Origin: Acidobacteriota bacterium
Lineage (GTDB): Bacteria; Acidobacteriota; Blastocatellia; Chloracidobacteriales; JADJPF01
Length of the DNA: 64,000 nt
Assembly (NCBI GenBank): GCA_016213785.1
Contig: JACQZQ010000003.1
Coordinates: 62,001-126,000 of the forward strand
Direction: 5' to 3'
Shown here: positions 42,871 through 52,948 of the stretch, piece by piece
How positions within the stretch are numbered: position 1 is the stretch's first letter
How the letters are laid out: the number at the start of each line of letters is the position of its first letter
Program-made: the position numbers and the translations under genes
The notes under the pieces: generated by a model
Databases searched by the model: none
Told to the model about the DNA's origin: nothing
Seen by the model: only the letters and a program-made list of their open reading frames with translations

Positions 42871-45162
42871 TTATTGGCTTACCACTTCAATAGCTTTTTC
42901 TAAAAACTCATCTCGTTTTTCAGCTACACCTTTAAGTGTTCTAGATACTGGAATTGTTGGCTTTATCCCTACTCCATGGTGTTGAGAGCCATCATGTTTA
43001 AGAACTTTCATTCCTGTCCAAACTACTGTGTAATCTCCTAGTAATTTTATAGGGTTAATGTTTCCATTAGTACCTGCTGTAGTTGCGCCCACGATTTCAG
43101 CTAGTTTATAAGCTTCTACAACACCCATATAAGATTCAGCATAACTAATTGCCCGACCATCTGTAATAAAAGCAGTTTTAGCTTTTAGTCTTGGTGATTT
43201 TGGTTCTAATTTCCAACGACCATCAGTATTAAATTCTTTCATATTTTGGTGATCAGGGGTTGAAACTATGGGTATATTCCATCTAGCTGATTCTATAGGT
43301 TGATCAGTTAAATGATGAAGAATTACTGCGGAAATTTGATTAGGATAGCCGCGTAGGTCAAAAATTATTCCCTTAGCTTTTTCTAATTTAGGTAAGGCTT
43401 GGGTAAAGTCTGCATCTGTAATTCTATCTATATCCAAGTAGAAAATCCCTGGTTTAACTTCAGCAACTTTTTCTGGTCTTTGTTCTTTGATTAAGTAAAA
43501 ATTATCGGTTCTTTTTAGGGAAATAGTCTTTTTCTCTTTATTAATGGTTTGGACTTCTAAAGTAACTTGGGAAGACTCTTTTCCTGATAAAATACTTCTT
43601 AAAGCATTAAAGCGTTTCCATTGAGGAGTAGGGCTAGAAATCATAGCTTCTTTTTCTGCTAAAAGCTCTTTAGATGCTTTACCATCCACAGAAATAATAA
43701 TATCGCCTGCTTGTAAACCTTGAGTATCTTTATTAGGTTCTAGATCTGTTATAACTAACTTTTCTTCTATCCAATCGCATAGCACTGGCGGAGCAAAAAA
43801 GTTTTGTTCTCCAGCATAACCAACACCTCCATGACCATCTTGAAGATCTGCAATCATTAGGCTTAGAGTTTTTGCAAAAGCTGAAGCATCTTTGTCATTA
43901 GCTGCTGAGACTAAAGTTTTTTCTAAAGTTTTAGCCCAGTCTACTTTAACTACATCAAAATATGGGTAAAAATGCTGCATTATATTCCAACTTACAATTA
44001 CATCTGCTAGCCTAGTTGAACGATCATTTCCAGAATATTTTATTAAAGAATCTGTATCGCTTTTGCTATTAGAGTTTATATGGGGTAGAGTGCCTTTTTC
44101 ATCAATAAATAAAGCTGTTGGAACTATACAAGATAATCCCGCTCCTAAATCACCAATAAAAGGTTTACTTGGATCTGGAGTTTTATCTGAAATGGGTTCT
44201 TGTTTTCTAAAACTCCTATAGGGAGAAAAATTATTTTGTTTAGTACTTCCAAAACCCGTGTGTTGCCAATAAGTTATTTTTGCATTAGAGGTTTGGGTTT
44301 TTAATTCAGCAGATAATTCAGGCTTGTTTGAGGTTGGAAAAACTTTTACAGTTGGGGCAATTGGAGCAAAAATAGAATTTAGTCTTTCTGCTAATTCTGT
44401 ATTATTTTTGGCTTCTTCAACCACCTTAATATTTTTAACTGCAAAGCCGTCCCAATTAATATTGGCAGCTTCGTCACTAGGGTGAAAATGACGTACATAG
44501 CCAAATAGCTTAGTAAATGCCATTACATTTGTTAACCCTTGTTCAGTTAATGGCCTAGCAGGTTCTTTTAAGTAAGTAAGCTGGCCTATTTCCTCAAAAG
44601 AAACTTCATCTAACCAAGCTTTACCTTTACCTAAAAGGAGCATCCCAAAATTTATGCTTTGAGCATTTTGATCAATATCAGCAACTATTTCATAAGGCTT
44701 CCATTCAGAGGAGTAAATTGGCCTATCACCCATATTATCAAAGAAACCTATGGTATTTTCGTTAAGATTTACACGAAACCAAAGTTGAGCACGTCCTCCA
44801 CTATCACTATTAATTTTTACTGAACCACGAAATTTAACACGTTTTCCACGAAAGGCCGTTGCATCAATACTCTGCATTACATTTCCAAAATTTTCTGGAG
44901 AAACTTCTCCATCATTAAATACCACAGCACATCGTTTTCCTGATTTTGGGGTTTCTTCAACTAATTTAACTAAATATCCTTTGCCAGGTGATCGCCAATC
45001 CTTAGGTATTTCTCCGACTTGGCCTTCTTCCAAATCTAGATTTAGCGGTTTTTCATTAAGAGAAGGGGTTTGTTTTTTATCTTGAAAGGCTTTTGTTTTA
45101 TATCCTAAAGATATGAGCAGCATTAAAGAGAGAGTTATTAAAATTAAAGTGTTTTTTTTCAT
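42871..45162 (-). CDS. Secreted S41-family peptidase with PDZ domain
   Basis: The 763-residue product starts with a membrane-targeting segment (residues 5-20). An N-terminal beta region (about 45-200: RVKF-type RGSVKINSDSGGRAQLWFRV, PYEIVADIDQNA) resembles a carbohydrate-binding-like jelly roll. Next is a helical VMAFTKLFGYVRHFHPSDE block and further ADVIVSWNIMQHFYPYFDVVK typical of this S41 subgroup, a PDZ-like part (LQAGDIIISVDGKAS, about 480-540), then the protease core: GIIFDLRGYPN and the nucleophile region AFITDGRAISYAES, with the Ser in SYAES as likely catalytic residue and GATTAGTNGN after it. Such enzymes cut C-terminal regions of periplasmic or outer-membrane proteins; substrate unknown. 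Confidence 0.9.
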   Translation of the reverse strand: MKKNTLILITLSLMLLISLGYKTKAFQDKKQTPSLNEKPLNLDLEEGQVGEIPKDWRSPGKGYLVKLVEETPKSGKRCAVVFNDGEVSPENFGNVMQSIDATAFRGKRVKFRGSVKINSDSGGRAQLWFRVNLNENTIGFFDNMGDRPIYSSEWKPYEIVADIDQNAQSINFGMLLLGKGKAWLDEVSFEEIGQLTYLKEPARPLTEQGLTNVMAFTKLFGYVRHFHPSDEAANINWDGFAVKNIKVVEEAKNNTELAERLNSIFAPIAPTVKVFPTSNKPELSAELKTQTSNAKITYWQHTGFGSTKQNNFSPYRSFRKQEPISDKTPDPSKPFIGDLGAGLSCIVPTALFIDEKGTLPHINSNSKSDTDSLIKYSGNDRSTRLADVIVSWNIMQHFYPYFDVVKVDWAKTLEKTLVSAANDKDASAFAKTLSLMIADLQDGHGGVGYAGEQNFFAPPVLCDWIEEKLVITDLEPNKDTQGLQAGDIIISVDGKASKELLAEKEAMISSPTPQWKRFNALRSILSGKESSQVTLEVQTINKEKKTISLKRTDNFYLIKEQRPEKVAEVKPGIFYLDIDRITDADFTQALPKLEKAKGIIFDLRGYPNQISAVILHHLTDQPIESARWNIPIVSTPDHQNMKEFNTDGRWKLEPKSPRLKAKTAFITDGRAISYAESYMGVVEAYKLAEIVGATTAGTNGNINPIKLLGDYTVVWTGMKVLKHDGSQHHGVGIKPTIPVSRTLKGVAEKRDEFLEKAIEVVSQ

Positions 45163-45271
45163 TTTATTACCACCTTAAAAGTGTAGAAAAATTTCTTTAA
45201 TATAAAGGCGAGGATCTAAGAAATTTTATGTCAAGTTTTTCCGGTTTGATGGGCAGAAGCTAAAACTCAAA

Positions 45272-47944
45272 CTATTTTTGTATATTATTTATTGCTCGTT
45301 GTGCTGCTGCACGTACTGTATCAGCACGATCGCTTTTTACAAGCTGCTCTAAAATACCAACTACAGAATTATCACCTAATACGGCTAAAGCTTCAGCCGC
45401 ATTAGCTCTAACTGTATCTTCCTTATCAGAAAGCGCTGCTACTAAAGCAGGGGCTGATTCCCTTAGTCCAAGGGCTTTTAAGGCTAGGGCAGCTGCAGCA
45501 CGTTTTTTAGGAGATGTCTTTGATTGAAGTGAATCTAGGACTTGTGGTAGGGCTGCTTGGCCTAGTCTTCCTAAAGCATTGGCTGCACTTGCTCTAACAA
45601 TAAAGCGTTCATCATCTAAAGCTAAAACCATTGGTTCAACAGCTCTTTGATCGCCTATTTCAGCCAAAACTGTTACAGCTAAAACCCTTATAGATTCATC
45701 TGGATCCGCTAAAAGACGACATAGTGTTTCTACAGAGTCTTTACCAATAATAGCTAAAGCTCTAGCAACTCCATAGCGATTAGCTCCACGCATATCTTTC
45801 TTTAGCGCTTCAGCCATAGGATTAACTGCGGCTACACCCATTTTACTTAATGCTTGACAAGAATAATAACGAACAGGAGCAGCAGGGTCTCCTAAAAGAG
45901 GAATTAAAGCTGTAATAGCACTCTCTGGTTGTAGATGCCCTAAGACTCTAGAGGCTTGTGCTCTAGCACGCCAATTTCGTGAAGATAGAGTTTTAATTAA
46001 AGCTGGAGTAGCTTTATTAGAAGAGAGTTTAATTAAAGAATCTGCTGCTAATGCTCCTAAGGCTACATCATAACTGGTTAGCATTTTTACTAGAGACTCT
46101 GTTGCTTTTTCATCACCTAAGTCTCCTAATGCTAATGCAGCCGTTGCCCTAATAGGTGCATTTTCATCATCTAAAGCAGCAATTAGGCTATCTGTTGCAC
46201 GACTATCTTTTAGTTTTGCTAATGCTTTAATACTTTCTAATCGGGTTAGAATTTCTTTATCATTTACAGCAGTAATTAAAAGAGGTACAAGCTCTTTTAT
46301 CCCCATTCGGCCAGCTAAACTAGCCGCATCAGCACGAGTACGCCAGTCAGAGGATTGGAGTTTGGTTGAAAGAGTATCTATATTAATACCTAAGACTCTT
46401 AAAGAGTCGATTGCAGCAACTCTTACATTAGGATTTGGATCTTCAAGTAGTATAATTAAAGGCTCAATTGCTGCACGATCGCCAAAGCCTCCTAACGCCT
46501 GTGCTGCTTCGCTTCTTACTTGTGGATCACGATGACCTAAAGCGGCTACTAATGGTTCTAAGCTAGAAGGAATACCTAATTGAGCTAACCAGCGAGTAGC
46601 AGCCTTAGGAGTTTGCCAACTAGGGCTTTTTCCATTTCTAATTGTCTGAGATAAATTATCAATAGTTACTCCCATCTTATTTAATGCTAGGTCTATTATA
46701 GGTCGTGTTTGACCTTGGGGGTCTTTACGAGCGCGAAATAATAGGTCAATAGTCTCTACTTGCTCAAAAGTTGAGATTGCTTTGGTTAAAGCTTCTGCTA
46801 TTTCTCGGTCACGAGTTAAAAGTAAATGTTCAATTAAAATAGAAGGGATTTTTAAGTTACGCGTCCTAGCAAGTGATTCAATCGCAACTAGTTGGATTCT
46901 AAGGTCTTCATCTTTAAGTAAAGTTTTAAGAGTCTCTATTACTTTTTCATTCGGTAAATTGCCTAAAGTAGGGATAATTTGAAAAATAAGCTTTTCATCT
47001 CTAGGGCTTTCTGATTTAGCTGTCTCTAAGAGCTTAATTAATCTATCTACTGCCCTTAAGTCATTTGCTTGGCATAAAATATCAATAAGTTGGCGTTTAG
47101 TAGATAAATTTACTTGGTCTAAATCTAAACTAGATAAAATACTATTAAGAGATTCTTTTTCCCCAAAATGGTAAAGTGCACTAGAAAAAATATCTTTAGT
47201 ATCTGGTTTTAAGTCTCTTGCAGCAATTAGACGATTAATGGCTTTGGGATCATTTAGTTTTACTAATAAAAGCGCTACTTCCCATCGCACATTTAGATCC
47301 TCATCTGTTAGAAGTGGAGCAAGATAGTCTATTGTTTTAGAATCAGGGATTAAACTAATTGCTTTGGCTGTTTGTTCACGTACAAAAGCATTTTTATCTA
47401 AGCGCATTTCATAGAGTAAGTTAAGAGAATCTTTAACAAAAGCTTGCTCCAAAGGGTATTTTTGGCTAGAAATATCAGCAATTGCTAAGACTGCATTACC
47501 ACGAACAAAAAAATAGCTATCTTGAGTTGCTTTAACGATTTCGGGTAGTAAGCTAGAACGTTTTTCTTGTGAAAGAGTAGAGATTAGTTGCAAAGCACGA
47601 GAGCGAATTAGCCAGTCAGCATCTTTTAATGCACGAGCTATAAAATTATTTAATTCAGGATGCTTTGCTTCGCTTAGCTTATTTAGAGCGTCAAAACGCT
47701 CTTCATAAGTTGGAGCATCAAATTGTTTTATTGGATCAGAAAATATATTTAATAAGTTTAGATTCAACTCTGGTTTAGCTTCGGGTTTAGGTTCAACTTT
47801 AGATTCAGTCTTGGACTGAAGTTTATTAGCCTTACTATTTTTTTTAGCTTTATTTTGAGATAAAACAGGATTAGTAGCTAGAAATAGAATAGCTAGAATA
47901 AGTAAAGAAAAATATTTAATTGTTGATTTGTTTCCAATTTCCAT
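45272..47944 (-). CDS. Exported HEAT-repeat protein
   Basis: The ATG at 47944 (MEIGNKSTIKYF) is preferred to a TTG at 47956. The 890-residue product has a signal peptide (hydrophobic YFSLLILAILFLATN) and a Lys/Glu/Pro-rich linker, then about twenty or more HEAT/PBS-lyase-type repeats with the pattern LRxEAAxALGxLGDxRAIEPL, for example VRSEAAQALGGFGDRAAIEP and IRATAALALGDLGDEKATES. The repeats form an extended superhelix that binds other proteins; there is no enzymatic domain visible. It overlaps the end of the upstream HEAT gene by 29 bases, so the two are coupled and probably form one complex outside the cytoplasm. Confidence 0.88.
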   Translation of the reverse strand: MEIGNKSTIKYFSLLILAILFLATNPVLSQNKAKKNSKANKLQSKTESKVEPKPEAKPELNLNLLNIFSDPIKQFDAPTYEERFDALNKLSEAKHPELNNFIARALKDADWLIRSRALQLISTLSQEKRSSLLPEIVKATQDSYFFVRGNAVLAIADISSQKYPLEQAFVKDSLNLLYEMRLDKNAFVREQTAKAISLIPDSKTIDYLAPLLTDEDLNVRWEVALLLVKLNDPKAINRLIAARDLKPDTKDIFSSALYHFGEKESLNSILSSLDLDQVNLSTKRQLIDILCQANDLRAVDRLIKLLETAKSESPRDEKLIFQIIPTLGNLPNEKVIETLKTLLKDEDLRIQLVAIESLARTRNLKIPSILIEHLLLTRDREIAEALTKAISTFEQVETIDLLFRARKDPQGQTRPIIDLALNKMGVTIDNLSQTIRNGKSPSWQTPKAATRWLAQLGIPSSLEPLVAALGHRDPQVRSEAAQALGGFGDRAAIEPLIILLEDPNPNVRVAAIDSLRVLGINIDTLSTKLQSSDWRTRADAASLAGRMGIKELVPLLITAVNDKEILTRLESIKALAKLKDSRATDSLIAALDDENAPIRATAALALGDLGDEKATESLVKMLTSYDVALGALAADSLIKLSSNKATPALIKTLSSRNWRARAQASRVLGHLQPESAITALIPLLGDPAAPVRYYSCQALSKMGVAAVNPMAEALKKDMRGANRYGVARALAIIGKDSVETLCRLLADPDESIRVLAVTVLAEIGDQRAVEPMVLALDDERFIVRASAANALGRLGQAALPQVLDSLQSKTSPKKRAAAALALKALGLRESAPALVAALSDKEDTVRANAAEALAVLGDNSVVGILEQLVKSDRADTVRAAAQRAINNIQK

Positions 47945-50525
47945 AAACTTGCCCAACTTGTACTGCGGTGTTATTAACAGGGTTAGTACGCACTACGCCT
48001 GTTTCATCCATAAAAAACGAACGCTCGCCGCTTTCGCCATATTTAATTGGAGTAGCAATTATAAAGAATCGTGCAGGACGTTTAGCGGTTGCTTGGCTAA
48101 TATAAAGCGTTATTTCATAGCCATTACTTTCACCCTTTGCTAAATCTTCTTCTAATTTTGACTCTGAAACTAGTGTTTGTAGGTCAACATAGCTACCATT
48201 TTTACTTGAAAAGAGGTTTTGCTCTTTTAGTATTTTTGCTAGTAAATTAACAATTGCTGCTTCGTTTTTAGCTACAAAATTAGGTTTAGTTAAAGGGGGT
48301 GTAGGTTTTACAATCTCTGTTTCTTCAACTTTAGCTACTTCATTATCTGGTAAAGGATTGTTCTTAGGGGCTTTAGTTATAGGACTAGTGGTTTTAACTT
48401 CAGGCTTTGGTTCTAAACTCTCATTTTTAGCAATTTCTGGTTTTACTACAGGTTTTTCATTACTAGCATTATTAACTATACTTGGTGAAATAGTTGTAGG
48501 TAAAGAGTTTGTAGAAGAGTTTGTAGAAGAGTTTGTAGAAGAGTTTGTAGAAGAGTTTGATGGCTTAGAAGGGTTATTACTAGCTGTTAAGTCTACGCTA
48601 CTAGGATTTTCTACTGTAGCTTGAGGTGGACTAGGCATATTGCTTAATGTGTTAGCAGATGTAAGAGGAACATCATTAACACGGTTAGTAGTTGTAAGAG
48701 AATTATTAGATGTAGCTGGTGAAGGTGGTAGAGGAGTTTGTGTTGGATTGGTTTTTATTGTTGATAAATTAGAATTGCGAGTCTCAACACTAGCAATAGT
48801 ATTATTATCAGATAAAACCTTAGGTGGTTCATACTTAGGCACACCAATTAAAGCTAAAGCTTCTCCAGCTTTTAAGCGTACCTGTTCATTTTGATCTGCA
48901 AGAGCTTGGCGAAGAGCTGGAACTGCTTTAAGATCGCGGCTACGGCCTATTAATAAAGCTGCTAAAACCCTCATTTCGCTACTAGAGTCTTTTAATGCTG
49001 CAATTAGACTATCTGCTGAGGCTGCATCAGCTAGAATTGATATAAGTAGCAGAGCTTGTTGGCGAGTAGCTAAATCATTGTCTGTTAAAGAGTTTGTTAA
49101 TTGATTTCTAGCCTCAAGACCAGCTTCCTTAAAAAATAATGATAAACTTGGGCGTAAATCAGGGATACTTGCTAAGTCCACTTGAGCCATTAGCTTAAGA
49201 ATAGCTCTTAGTGATTCAGGTTGATGTATTTGGCCTAGAGCAATAGCAGCTAAATTTCTTAATTCTAATGATTTACCTTGAAATACTTCTATAAGAGGAT
49301 CAATTGATTTTGTTGCACCAAGTTTAGCAAGAGAATTAATTGCCGCACCTTTTACACGTTGGTCGCTATCAGTTTTTACTAAATTAGCAATAGGGTCAAA
49401 GGCTCTTTCATCACCAATACGGCTTAATGCATCTATGGTGGCTTTTCTTGTGTTGCTATCAGGGTCAGAAAGGGTTTGAATTAATGGATCCACAGCGCGT
49501 TTATCCCCAATTTTTCCTAAGGCTATAACACTATTGGTTCTAGCAACACGGTCTTTATCTTGAAGCGTATCAATTAAGATTGGTAAAGCGCGTTTATCCC
49601 CAATTGTTCCTAAAGAATCAATAGCACGGTTTTTTACACGGCTATCATCTAAATGTACTGCATCCATTAAAGGTTCAACCGCTTGACGATCTCCTAGACG
49701 ACCAAGTGAATAGGCTGCATTTGTTCTAACAAATTGGTCAGGATCTCCTAAGGCTTCAATTAAAGGGCGAACGGCACGAATATCATTATTACGGCCTAAG
49801 GATTCTGCGGCAGCAGAACGTACTAAGCGATCGCTATCTTTTAGGGCTTCAATTAAAGCTAGAGTTGCAGTTTCTCCGCCTGTTTGGCCTAGAGCTACAG
49901 CCGAAGCAGTACGAACATAGTTATTAGGGTCTTTTAGGGCTTTAACTAAGGCTTCAGATGCTTGACGATCTCCAATACGACCTAAAGCTTCTGCTGCGGC
50001 TGTACGTACTTGAGATTCTGCATCTTTAAGTAAAAGGGTAGTTAAACTAGTAATTGCACTAGTATCTCCAATACGACCTAGAGCACCAGCAGCAGCTGAG
50101 CGAGGATAGACATCTGTGTCATTTAATGTAGAGAATAGAGCTTGAATTGCTTTTGCATCGGCAATACGTCCAAGTGCTACAGCCGCACCACCTCGGACTT
50201 CAGAGCTTGGGTTACGCAGCATTTCTATTAAAGCATCAACAGCCAATTTAGCTTTTAATTCACCTAAAGCTATAGCAGAGGCAGCGCTAACAAATTGATC
50301 GGAATCTCTAAGAGCACCAATTAATCCAGCAATAGCTTGTTCATCGCCAAGACGACCAAGGTCTTCGGCTGCTTTACGACGAACACGGCGATCCTCAGAA
50401 CGCAAGTCTTTTAATAATTGGACTCGACGAGTTTCTGTATTTTGTTGGCAAAAAGAATAAATAGGAGTTGCTAACAGGAGGGTTAACAAAATAAACACAC
50501 ATAAAATAGCTTTTTGTGTTTTCAT
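47916..50525 (-). CDS. Exported HEAT-repeat protein with Ser/Thr-rich linker and pilin-like C-terminal domain
   Basis: The 869-residue product has a signal peptide (about 8-27), then some sixteen regular HEAT repeats (about 30-560; units such as RTAAAEALGRIGDRQASEAL and VRSAAAESLGRNNDIRAV). A disordered Ser/Thr/Asn/Pro linker of about 150 residues follows, with four exact NSST units encoded by a 12-bp DNA repeat at 48505-48552. The last 110 residues (LKEQNLFSSKNGSYVDLQTL, SNGYEITLYISQATAKRPAR, FFMDETGVVRTNP) resemble the globular C-terminal domain of type IV pilin-like/GspG-like proteins in which a FFxDETGxxR motif recurs. No N-terminal prepilin helix is present. Function unknown; a binding scaffold presenting a pilin-like head is my reading. 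Confidence 0.82.
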   Translation of the reverse strand: MKTQKAILCVFILLTLLLATPIYSFCQQNTETRRVQLLKDLRSEDRRVRRKAAEDLGRLGDEQAIAGLIGALRDSDQFVSAASAIALGELKAKLAVDALIEMLRNPSSEVRGGAAVALGRIADAKAIQALFSTLNDTDVYPRSAAAGALGRIGDTSAITSLTTLLLKDAESQVRTAAAEALGRIGDRQASEALVKALKDPNNYVRTASAVALGQTGGETATLALIEALKDSDRLVRSAAAESLGRNNDIRAVRPLIEALGDPDQFVRTNAAYSLGRLGDRQAVEPLMDAVHLDDSRVKNRAIDSLGTIGDKRALPILIDTLQDKDRVARTNSVIALGKIGDKRAVDPLIQTLSDPDSNTRKATIDALSRIGDERAFDPIANLVKTDSDQRVKGAAINSLAKLGATKSIDPLIEVFQGKSLELRNLAAIALGQIHQPESLRAILKLMAQVDLASIPDLRPSLSLFFKEAGLEARNQLTNSLTDNDLATRQQALLLISILADAASADSLIAALKDSSSEMRVLAALLIGRSRDLKAVPALRQALADQNEQVRLKAGEALALIGVPKYEPPKVLSDNNTIASVETRNSNLSTIKTNPTQTPLPPSPATSNNSLTTTNRVNDVPLTSANTLSNMPSPPQATVENPSSVDLTASNNPSKPSNSSTNSSTNSSTNSSTNSLPTTISPSIVNNASNEKPVVKPEIAKNESLEPKPEVKTTSPITKAPKNNPLPDNEVAKVEETEIVKPTPPLTKPNFVAKNEAAIVNLLAKILKEQNLFSSKNGSYVDLQTLVSESKLEEDLAKGESNGYEITLYISQATAKRPARFFIIATPIKYGESGERSFFMDETGVVRTNPVNNTAVQVGQVYGNWKQINN
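48505..48552 (-). repeat. In-frame 12-bp tandem repeat (NSST units)
   Basis: Four perfect copies of a 12-bp unit (GAGTTTGTAGAA on the plus strand) encode Asn-Ser-Ser-Thr repeats on the minus strand within the linker of the HEAT/pilin-like protein. Copy number variation would lengthen or shorten the linker without a frame change. Confidence 0.92.
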
Positions 50526-50573
50526 AACCAGCCTCTTTATTTAAATTTAGGTATAATCAATAAATCGTAATAA

Positions 50574-51056
50574 TTAATTTGTTGGTTTAATCGGGGCTTC
50601 TTCTTTTTCTCGTTTTTCCAAATAGTCATGCATATCAGTTATTTGTGCAGGACGGTCTAGATTTCCTACTAGTAGATTACGGACTTTTTTAGGTAGAAAA
50701 AAGCTTGCTAAATTGGAAATAGTTGTTACTAAAGACTTAATATTAGTCTCACCCTCCCAATGCTCTTGAACAACATCATCTGAAGCACGATTGATTAACC
50801 TAAGCAAAGCAATTGCAACTAGGTAAGTATCATCTACTTGACCAATAAAAGGAAATATATCAGGAATAAAATCTAGAGGAGTAATTACATACACAATTAC
50901 AGCTAATAAAACAGCTTTATCTGCCTTAGACACCCTTGAATCAGCAATTAGGCGGTACATTAATTTAACAAGGTTAGGTAAGAATGTAATTAGTGAACGC
51001 ATCCAGGATCGGGCTTGTTTACGGTCTTTAGGATCGTAGGGAATTACGTTCGACAT
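50574..51056 (-). CDS. DUF1232 (YkvA-type) membrane protein
   Basis: The 160-residue protein has the DUF1232 core VIVYVITPLDFIPDIFPFIGQVDD (read as two parts, about 53-76), one or two membrane-associated helices and hydrophilic ends. The PLDFIPD motif is nearly invariant in the family. Its biochemical role is not established. It is the fourth gene of a run on the minus strand, downstream of the GT39-like and TMTC-like membrane proteins and upstream of the HEAT proteins. Confidence 0.85.
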   Translation of the reverse strand: MSNVIPYDPKDRKQARSWMRSLITFLPNLVKLMYRLIADSRVSKADKAVLLAVIVYVITPLDFIPDIFPFIGQVDDTYLVAIALLRLINRASDDVVQEHWEGETNIKSLVTTISNLASFFLPKKVRNLLVGNLDRPAQITDMHDYLEKREKEEAPIKPTN

Positions 51057-51098
51057 TTTGTTAACTCCTTAAAGTAAATTTTTTTTATTGTAAATTAG

Positions 51099-52943
51099 TT
51101 AAAACGCTTTACCAATAGGTTCAGATAATTCACTAATTAGAATAAAATCAATATTAGCAAGTTTTCGCTTAGGAGTTAAAGGGACTTGGCTTGGTAGATC
51201 AAAAAAAGAAGGCTCAGGATAAATAGGTAGCGGCTCTCCTTTAAGAATAAACTGTATTACAGTATTAGTTTGAGGCGAACCTTTATCTATTACTAAATCT
51301 CCTTTTGCTTCGGCTAAATATAGCTCTTCACCAGATTCTGATGTAAAAACAGTAAAATTAGTAGAGATTTTCTTTACGCTATGCTCAATAGTTCTATCTG
51401 TAGCATAAAACTTGGTTTGTTTTACTAGTGTATGAACAGTCAATGGTTTTAGTGGATTAAAGTTATTTATAAATCCGCAATCTTGGCAAAGATTACGATT
51501 TAATACTACGTGCGAACCCACTGCATTTTTATACATAAACTCTTCTGTGTAATTAAAATAGCATGGCCGTTCAAGATAAAAACTTAGCCCATTGGAAAAT
51601 AAATTAAAGAAAAAGAACTTTTCTGGTATGGAAAAGTAAAAATTAAATGGCGCAATAGTGTAATAACTCCCAACCCAAAAAACAGGTTCATTTGGTGAAA
51701 GCCTTGGTTTAAGAATTTTTGCTAGAGTATGCCCTACAGGACGAGTATAGCTTTTATCCCAAAGCCTATTAAGTTCTTTATGTGTAGTTAATAAAGGTGC
51801 AGTTAATAAAGAAAGTGAAAATACTACAAGTAGCCCTTTACGTAAGGCAAAATGATGTTCTCTTAAAAGCTGGTCTAAATATTGCCAAACCACCATTAAA
51901 CCTAATGAAAAGAAGTAATAAATGGGAGGGAAAATAACAAGCAAATATCTAGCTTCTTTCCAAGCTACTTGCACAACTAAAGAATATGCTAGGAAGACTC
52001 CCCAAAACCAAAGTAGAAATAGCCAATCTAATTTTCCTTTTCTATGAAAAGCCTTAAACATTCCAACTAGTGAGACTAAAAGCACAGGAGCCGTAATAAA
52101 ATGAAATAGATAATTAAACTCTCTACCAAATAAAGCTAAAATAGAGTCACTCGGTCTTTTTTCTTTAACACCCCAAAATTGTTCAATTAACCGCGCTGAA
52201 ACTTCGTTGTAAGCCTCTATTAAATTAATATTTGCTCCAATAGTTACAGAAACATAGTGAAAAAGCACTAATACAAAAGCAGAGGCTATAGCTACAATCG
52301 CCCAATTTTTAATTAACTTTGCCCAATTACCTCTCTGTGTGATAACTGCATAAAGAATACCTACTATACTTAATGGGGCTAGTTGATAGCGTAAGCTTAG
52401 GAGTGCTCCTAATGTAACACCTACGAGTAAATAATTTTCTCTAAGCACAAAACGCCAAAAAAGGAAGATTAGTAGACAAGCAAAGACTTCGGGCATTAAA
52501 AAAATCCAGTAGTGCAAAAATAATGCATTAAAAGCAAGCCCTAAAGTAGCAAGCATTGCATAATGAGGAGGAAGGCTAGTGCGAATCATCCACCAAAACA
52601 TTAGTACAACAGAAAAACCAGAAATAATCATTAAAAAATATGGAAATTTTTCAAAGAAAATAGGTAAGTCTAAAAACTTACTTAAAAATGCTATAGGAAT
52701 AAGTAATATAGGGAAAAATGGAGGACGATTTATATCATAACGAGTATGAATCCCAACCCACTCTTTAGCATTATTAAGATATTCAAAACTATCATAAAAG
52801 TGTACATTACACCTAATAGCAAGCATAATTAAGTAAATTAAAAGTATAGCTAAAATACCTAAGCCAAATTTTTCTACTCTATATAAAGGAAGAGGTGTTT
52901 CTATATTAGGATCTACACTTATATCTGGATTTATAGTTGACAT
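51099..52943 (-). CDS. GT39-like integral membrane glycosyltransferase
   Basis: The 614-residue protein has about eleven hydrophobic helices within the first 390 residues (for example 28-48, 92-118, 130-165, 215-235, 275-300, 310-330, 335-360) and a soluble C-terminal part. The first periplasmic loop NVHFYDSFEYLNNAKEW and INRPPFFPILLIP match the Asp-containing loop of PMT/ArnT-type (GT-C) enzymes. Such enzymes use a lipid-linked sugar. It starts five bases after the TMTC-like gene and so is co-transcribed. The acceptor is unknown, although the neighbouring TMTC-like enzyme suggests protein O-glycosylation in the same unit. Confidence 0.82.
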   Translation of the reverse strand: MSTINPDISVDPNIETPLPLYRVEKFGLGILAILLIYLIMLAIRCNVHFYDSFEYLNNAKEWVGIHTRYDINRPPFFPILLIPIAFLSKFLDLPIFFEKFPYFLMIISGFSVVLMFWWMIRTSLPPHYAMLATLGLAFNALFLHYWIFLMPEVFACLLIFLFWRFVLRENYLLVGVTLGALLSLRYQLAPLSIVGILYAVITQRGNWAKLIKNWAIVAIASAFVLVLFHYVSVTIGANINLIEAYNEVSARLIEQFWGVKEKRPSDSILALFGREFNYLFHFITAPVLLVSLVGMFKAFHRKGKLDWLFLLWFWGVFLAYSLVVQVAWKEARYLLVIFPPIYYFFSLGLMVVWQYLDQLLREHHFALRKGLLVVFSLSLLTAPLLTTHKELNRLWDKSYTRPVGHTLAKILKPRLSPNEPVFWVGSYYTIAPFNFYFSIPEKFFFFNLFSNGLSFYLERPCYFNYTEEFMYKNAVGSHVVLNRNLCQDCGFINNFNPLKPLTVHTLVKQTKFYATDRTIEHSVKKISTNFTVFTSESGEELYLAEAKGDLVIDKGSPQTNTVIQFILKGEPLPIYPEPSFFDLPSQVPLTPKRKLANIDFILISELSEPIGKAF

Positions 52944-52948
52944 GGGTT

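Noticed and set aside
48358-48894. Plus-strand frames rich in Val/Glu/Phe opposite the HEAT protein linker
   Set aside because: They arise from the 12-bp repeat and low-complexity linker on the opposite strand; no domain or start signals.
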